A model generated the notes under the pieces. That model made no database searches, was not told the origin of the DNA, and worked only from the letters and a program-made list of their open reading frames with translations. A stretch of DNA of 64,000 nucleotides from Raffaelea ambrosiae. Taxonomy: Eukaryota > Ascomycota > Sordariomycetes > Ophiostomatales > Ophiostomataceae. The translations under genes and the position numbers were made by a program. Shown here piece after piece: positions 59,413 to 64,000 of the stretch. The stretch's first letter is position 1. The number at the start of each line of letters is the position of its first letter. The stretch covers positions 1,617,950 through 1,681,949 of the forward strand of contig PCDI01000006.1 in the NCBI GenBank assembly GCA_002778195.1. Reading direction: 5' to 3'.

Positions 59413-62400
59413 ATTATCCCCCCCTCTCGTAGAGCTCGTCCTCAAGCGTGCGGTTACGCTCGTTAGTAGTAAGCTCTTAAAGAGCTCGGGGCGTTTAGCC
59501 GTATACGCACTTAACGCTAGCTCTCCTTCGTAGTATTAAAGCGGGTGTTACGGCGTATAACACATTACGCACCTTCTTTATAAGCTTTTAATCGCTCTTT
59601 TCGTTTGTAAAGTAAATAGGAGGTTAAGCGTTGTTAAGTAAATAAAAGGGAAACATAAGCAGAGTTTTCTTCGTCGTCTTTTTTACGCTTTTCTATTTTT
59701 TTTCTTTTTTTTTTAACTTTATTACGTTTTAATAAAGATTTAACGTCGTTATATTAAATCTTCGTTTTAATACAACTTTTATTTTTTACTTTTACGTTGT
59801 TTTACGTGCGTTTTTTAATTAAACTTTAATTTAATAGTTTTTCTTCTTTTTTTAAATTACGCTTTAACTTCGAATCGTTAACGGCTTACGTTTTTTAGTT
59901 TTTTTCTTTTTCTTTTTAAATTGCGAGTAACATTAAAGCTATTAACGTTTTACGTTATTTAACTTCCTTTTTTCAAGTTAGTGTTTCGTTATTAAGTCGT
60001 TAACTCTTCGTTAACGGTTTTAAGTTCGAAATAATAAGTTTTTAATAAAACAACGATCTTTCGTTAACCCTCGTACGTCGCGCTAACTCTACGTAGTAAA
60101 CGCTTAACGATTAATCTTTTAACTCGTTAAACCGCGCTCGTTTTAATTAAATAGTACTTATACTTTTTAACTCTTTTATAAATAATTCTCCCTCGTATAA
60201 AAACTCTTTTTACGAAAGCGCGTTTCGTACGAGTAGCGTTAATAAACGCAGTTAACGTATTAGTTTTTAATAAATTAACGTCGTTACGCGATTAAATCGT
60301 AAAGTAATAAACTTTAATACGCTTACTCGTCGTCTTTTAAACGCTTTACGCGATCGTTCGTTTACGCTTACTCCTTTAATAAATCTCGTTTACGAAGCTC
60401 TTTGTACTAAAAACACTTTGTTTCGTAACCGTGGTACTTCTTTAACCCGCGGTTATAACGTTAGTAACTCGCGTATAATGTTATATTCGCTTTTTAATTT
60501 AACTTTAGTCTCGTTTATAAGCTCTTTTCGCCGCGTTGTTAAAGTTAAAGATAACGACGACGATAACGAAAACAATAATAATAATAATAATAATGACGAC
60601 GATAATAATAACGAAAACCTTTAAAAAAAACGACGACGCTTTAAGTCGAGCCGTCGTTACTCTTACTACGCTCCTCGCTTTTCCGTTTACGCTTATTAAC
60701 GGCGCTCAATTAATAAACCTTAGTTTAAATGATTTAAAATTTTATTATCTCGCTTATTATAAGTGCGTTTAACACGCGTTCGCCGCTTAGTCGCTTCGCT
60801 TAAAGTTAGATTTAAAATATAAGCGTAAAGTCGAAGCGTGTATTAAATATACGAAGATATATAAAACTTATATAAGTATATATAATCGAGCTTTCTTTAT
60901 TTCACCGTCGACTCGTTATTAACTCTTTTATATAAGTTTTTAAATTAATTCGCGATAATATAAATCGTACGATTAAGTTTTTACGCGCTTTTAACACGCT
61001 TTTTACGCCCTTTTAAAGCCACCTACTCGACGACGTTAAGCTTAAAGCTCTTTCGCGTACGTTAATTAACGCGGTTATATACTTCGTAACTCGCGTGCTT
61101 TTTTTATTTATTTAACACTTATCGCGCTTCGAGTTGTTTTAAAAAACTATCGTATATAACTTCGTAAGCTCTTCACTCTCTCCGTTATTAAGTCGTTTTT
61201 AAGCTTTACTAACCTTTATTTAAAAGTGAGCCGACTACGTTACGTAAGTAGCTCGCGTTTATATTTCGTAAGTCGTTATAATCGCTTATATTAACGTTAA
61301 ACATATATTAATATATACTTTCTTCGCGTTATCTCTTTTTATAACAGCGTTTCGTTAACGCTTTATATTAAGTTTTAATTTTAATCGTTAAAAATTAATA
61401 ATGTAATTATTAATAAGCTATGCGCTTTTAACTTTTAAAGCGACTTTAAGCCGCTTTCGTAATTACGCGTTAAATTATTAACGCTATTAACGCGTAAATA
61501 AATCTTTTAAATCTCGGTGTTTAAACGTTAAACTATCTTTTTTATTTACGTGCTTTTATTATATCGCTTTTAAGCTTTAATCGTTATAAAATAGTTTTAT
61601 TTATTTATTATTATTGCGCGTCTTTTAAGCCGCTTTCGCGCCGCTTTAATACGTTTAAAATCTTTATATTTTTTTAACTTATAACTAGTATACCGCCGTA
61701 ATTCCGCTTACGAGCCGCTCTACTTTTAAAGATAATTTATTTTACTTTTCGTTTTTTTTTTACTACTTTTTAAACTTAAAACCTTAGAACCGGTTTTTAC
61801 GCGTGCTTTATATCATTTTTTAATATTTATTAATTATACTTTACGATATCGTTTTTTAATATTTATTAATTATACTTTACGATATCGTTTTTTAATATTT
61901 ATTAATTATANTATTTATTAATTATACTTTACGATATCGTTTTTTAATATTTATTAATTATACTTTACGATATCGTTTTTTAATATTTATTAATTATACT
62001 TTACGAGTTATTTCGTTTATTAAACGAAGAAAAAAAGCTTTTCGTTCTTTACTCGAGTATTTTACACCTTTTTTACTTTTTATTCGTTTAACTCTTCTTT
62101 TAACGATAGGGTTTAAAAAGTCGGTTACGTTTTACGGTTTTCTTTTTAAAGCTTTAATAAAGTTATTAAAAACACGTTGTAAAGTTGGTTATATTAATTA
62201 AAAAGTGTTATATAATATATTTATAATTTAACTTTAGTTAAAACTATAAGCGAGTTAATAAAGCGAAGACTTATCTTTTTATAAAACACCTTTAACCTAA
62301 CGTTTCGTATTAATAACTATATTAAGTTTTTTACGTAATACTTTTAAAGTTAATAACGGCGGTTATAATACTTTGTTTAAGCTTTTTATACTTTTTTTTA

Positions 62401-64000
62401 ATGTTTTATTATAAAAGCTCGTACTTTATTTAACTTTTTTATTTTTATTACGACCGCGAGTACCCTTTTTTTAATAAAGTCGTTTTTAATTCGTATATAT
62501 ATCTTTAAATAGTATTTTATAAAGAGATAAAATAGCGTATCGTTAATTATAACGTTAACCGCGTTATTATATACGTACTTCGCCGTTAATAAAAGCTTAA
62601 CTTAATTCGTTTAAAACTCGCTCGTAAATACGCGTAAGTAGTGCTTTAACGTTTAATTTATTTTTTTAGTTTAGTTATGGATTTACGAGTAAAACGCTGT
62701 AAAAAAGCGTTTTTTAATTAAAAGCTTTACGTAAAACGCTATTTAATACGCATTAATAAAAACGCTTTTTTAATTTAAAATAATATTATATAATATATCG
62801 AATCTTATTTCGATTTTTATATATAAAACCTTTATTATTTAATTTAACGTTATCGTCGTTTTTACGAAGAAGAACCTTATTATCTTCGTAAGCTTATTTA
62901 CGATTATTAAGATTATATTCACGTTTTACTCTTTATAATAAATTTTTAATAGTTTCATTACGAAATTTATAAAGATTTCTTATCACGATCTTCGTAAGAT
63001 AAAGAGTATTTATAACTAGTTATACGATTTATACCGCGGTATTACTCCTCGTACATACGTTGAGTAGTTATTAACGTACTCGTAGATATATATATTTATA
63101 TACTTTTAAAAGAATTTTCTTTTTACCAACTCTTTTATACGGGTCCTTCTAAAGTATCTCGCTAAAAGGCTATCGTAATATGTTTAAAAAACCTCCCTTT
63201 TTACTACTTCTTTTTTTAAAACGTAAATACGATTTTTAAATCGTAGTAATCCCTTTAACTCCACATTTTAATATTTAAAAGTGGTCGTAATCGTTTTAAT
63301 TTAAGCTTTTAACTACTAAATCTTTTCGTTACTTACTTATAAAGCTTAAAACAACTTTATTAATAACGTATTTACATTTAATACTAACGGATTCTCTTTT
63401 TTTAATACAACTTAGTATAATCTTAAAGAAACTAGTTATTTAAAGTAAAAATAAAACCACCGTCGTAACTTTAATAATAGCTCGCTCCGAGGTTACTATT
63501 AAAAAGCATTTAAATAATAAGCTTAAATTTATTAAATTTAAATAAAAGAATTCTCGTACTCTTTACTCGCTTAAAGTATTACCTTTATATAGTTAATATA
63601 AACCGCTTTAAGCGATAACTCTTTTTAAACCGTAACCGCTTTAATTTTAACGCGATTAAAATAAATATATAAAACTAACACTTATTTTATAAACATTAAC
63701 CGAGATTCGAGGTTAAAGAGTAGCTTTAACTCTTCTTCTTCATCCGGTTTTTTTCAATAGTTCGGTTTTTAAAAAAGGTTATTAATAAAATTAGTTTTTT
63801 TAAACCGATGTTTAATTTTAAAATCGAAAAAGGTGAAATATATATATTATTTAACCTACCTCTCGTTTAACTTTTTTTATTATATAAATATACGTAAGTT
63901 AATATAGTTTAATAAAACCTCGATTTTATATTAACTACTTTTTAAGTATTAACGTTAATACTTAAAAGAATTTATAATTATTATTATCTTTTAATTAAAA
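59413..64000 (-). pseudogene. Family A internal region, reverse, continues beyond window
   Basis: Going left to right on the plus strand (3' to 5' of the element), the accessory ORF region runs at 59,430-61,809 with the serine-tract microsatellite at 60,544-60,612, then come the chromodomain at about 62,000-62,130, integrase core at about 62,230-62,880, integrase N-terminus at about 62,900-63,250, and RNase H to the window edge. Unlike the copy at 33,244-38,923 it has no large deletion here. RT, gag and 5' LTR lie outside. Confidence 0.82.
61810..62005. repeat. 36-bp tandem repeat, about five units, with one N
   Basis: The units start at 61810, 61846, 61882 (cut at the N at 61911), then a partial unit 61912-61933, then 61934 and 61970. 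Other family A copies have this 36-bp sequence only once (for example near 35,728). The N inside the third unit suggests an assembly join, so the repeat number may not be real. Confidence 0.85.

Larger units (their letters stand above)
12641..64000. repeat. RIP-mutated nested transposon block
   Basis: From here to the window end the sequence is mostly very AT-rich, with islands of higher GC that correspond to LTRs or to younger insertions. Repeat copies differ from one another almost only by C/T and G/A changes, with TA replacing CA or TG. This is the signature of repeat-induced point mutation in ascomycetes. All coding frames found are broken by TAA or TAG where CAA, CAG or TGG would be expected. 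I saw no host gene in this 51 kb. Confidence 0.93.

Noticed and set aside
61810..62005. Possible CRISPR-like array
   Set aside because: The units are contiguous without spacers, and this is a eukaryotic genome.
12641..64000. Centromere or telomere
   Set aside because: No telomeric repeat is present; RIPed transposon blocks also occur on chromosome arms, so sequence alone cannot show a centromere.

Overview
The window is a piece of a filamentous ascomycete genome (Pezizomycotina, most likely Sordariomycetes). The evidence is short introns of about 55-150 bp with GTRNGT donors and CTAAC/CTGAC branch sites, near-canonical fungal histones H2A and H2B, and a long repeat block mutated in the way repeat-induced point mutation (RIP) acts (C to T and G to A, mostly CpA to TpA). 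The taxonomic call is inference; no species can be named.

Gene-rich part, 1-12,640. Six spliced genes are packed tightly: atg4 (minus, 3' end outside the window), a SQS1-type R3H/G-patch protein (plus), histone H2B (minus) and H2A (plus) sharing one promoter, a five-exon complex I subunit of the NDUFB9/LYR type (minus, each exon too short to stand out), and a vanillyl-alcohol oxidase (minus) with every known active-site residue. Their functions are unrelated (autophagy, RNP remodelling, chromatin, respiration, phenolic oxidation).

Repeat part, 12,641-64,000. Base composition falls abruptly and no intact gene remains. It is a nested stack of degraded transposons. The main component is a Ty3/Gypsy chromovirus, here called family A, with gag zinc knuckle, protease, RT, integrase, chromodomain and an extra 3' ORF; it is present as many pieces in both orientations. 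One copy (24,638-32,952) is complete, with two LTRs and a GTAAA target duplication, and sits inside the LTR of another copy. A second LTR element, family B (45,590-54,122, CTTAG duplication), sits inside a reverse family A copy. Two Pogo/Fot1-like DNA transposons (18,191-20,049 and 50,201-51,991, TA duplications) and one PIF/Harbinger element with terminal inverted repeats of about 131 bp (54,865-58,392, TAA duplication) are inserted in these. A Ty1/Copia pol fragment is fused to family A pol at 39.8-44.0 kb.

Most interesting points: the accessory ORF downstream of the chromodomain, which runs into the polypurine tract; a poly-serine tract turned into a TTA microsatellite by RIP; LTRs that lack a 186-bp segment carrying the TATA-like box although one such element clearly transposed; evenly spaced CACGTG sites in the LTR; one-sided RIP of the Harbinger repeats; and the sharp RIP edge about 1 kb from the oxidase gene. 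Two N bases (51,923 and 61,911) mark assembly uncertainty.
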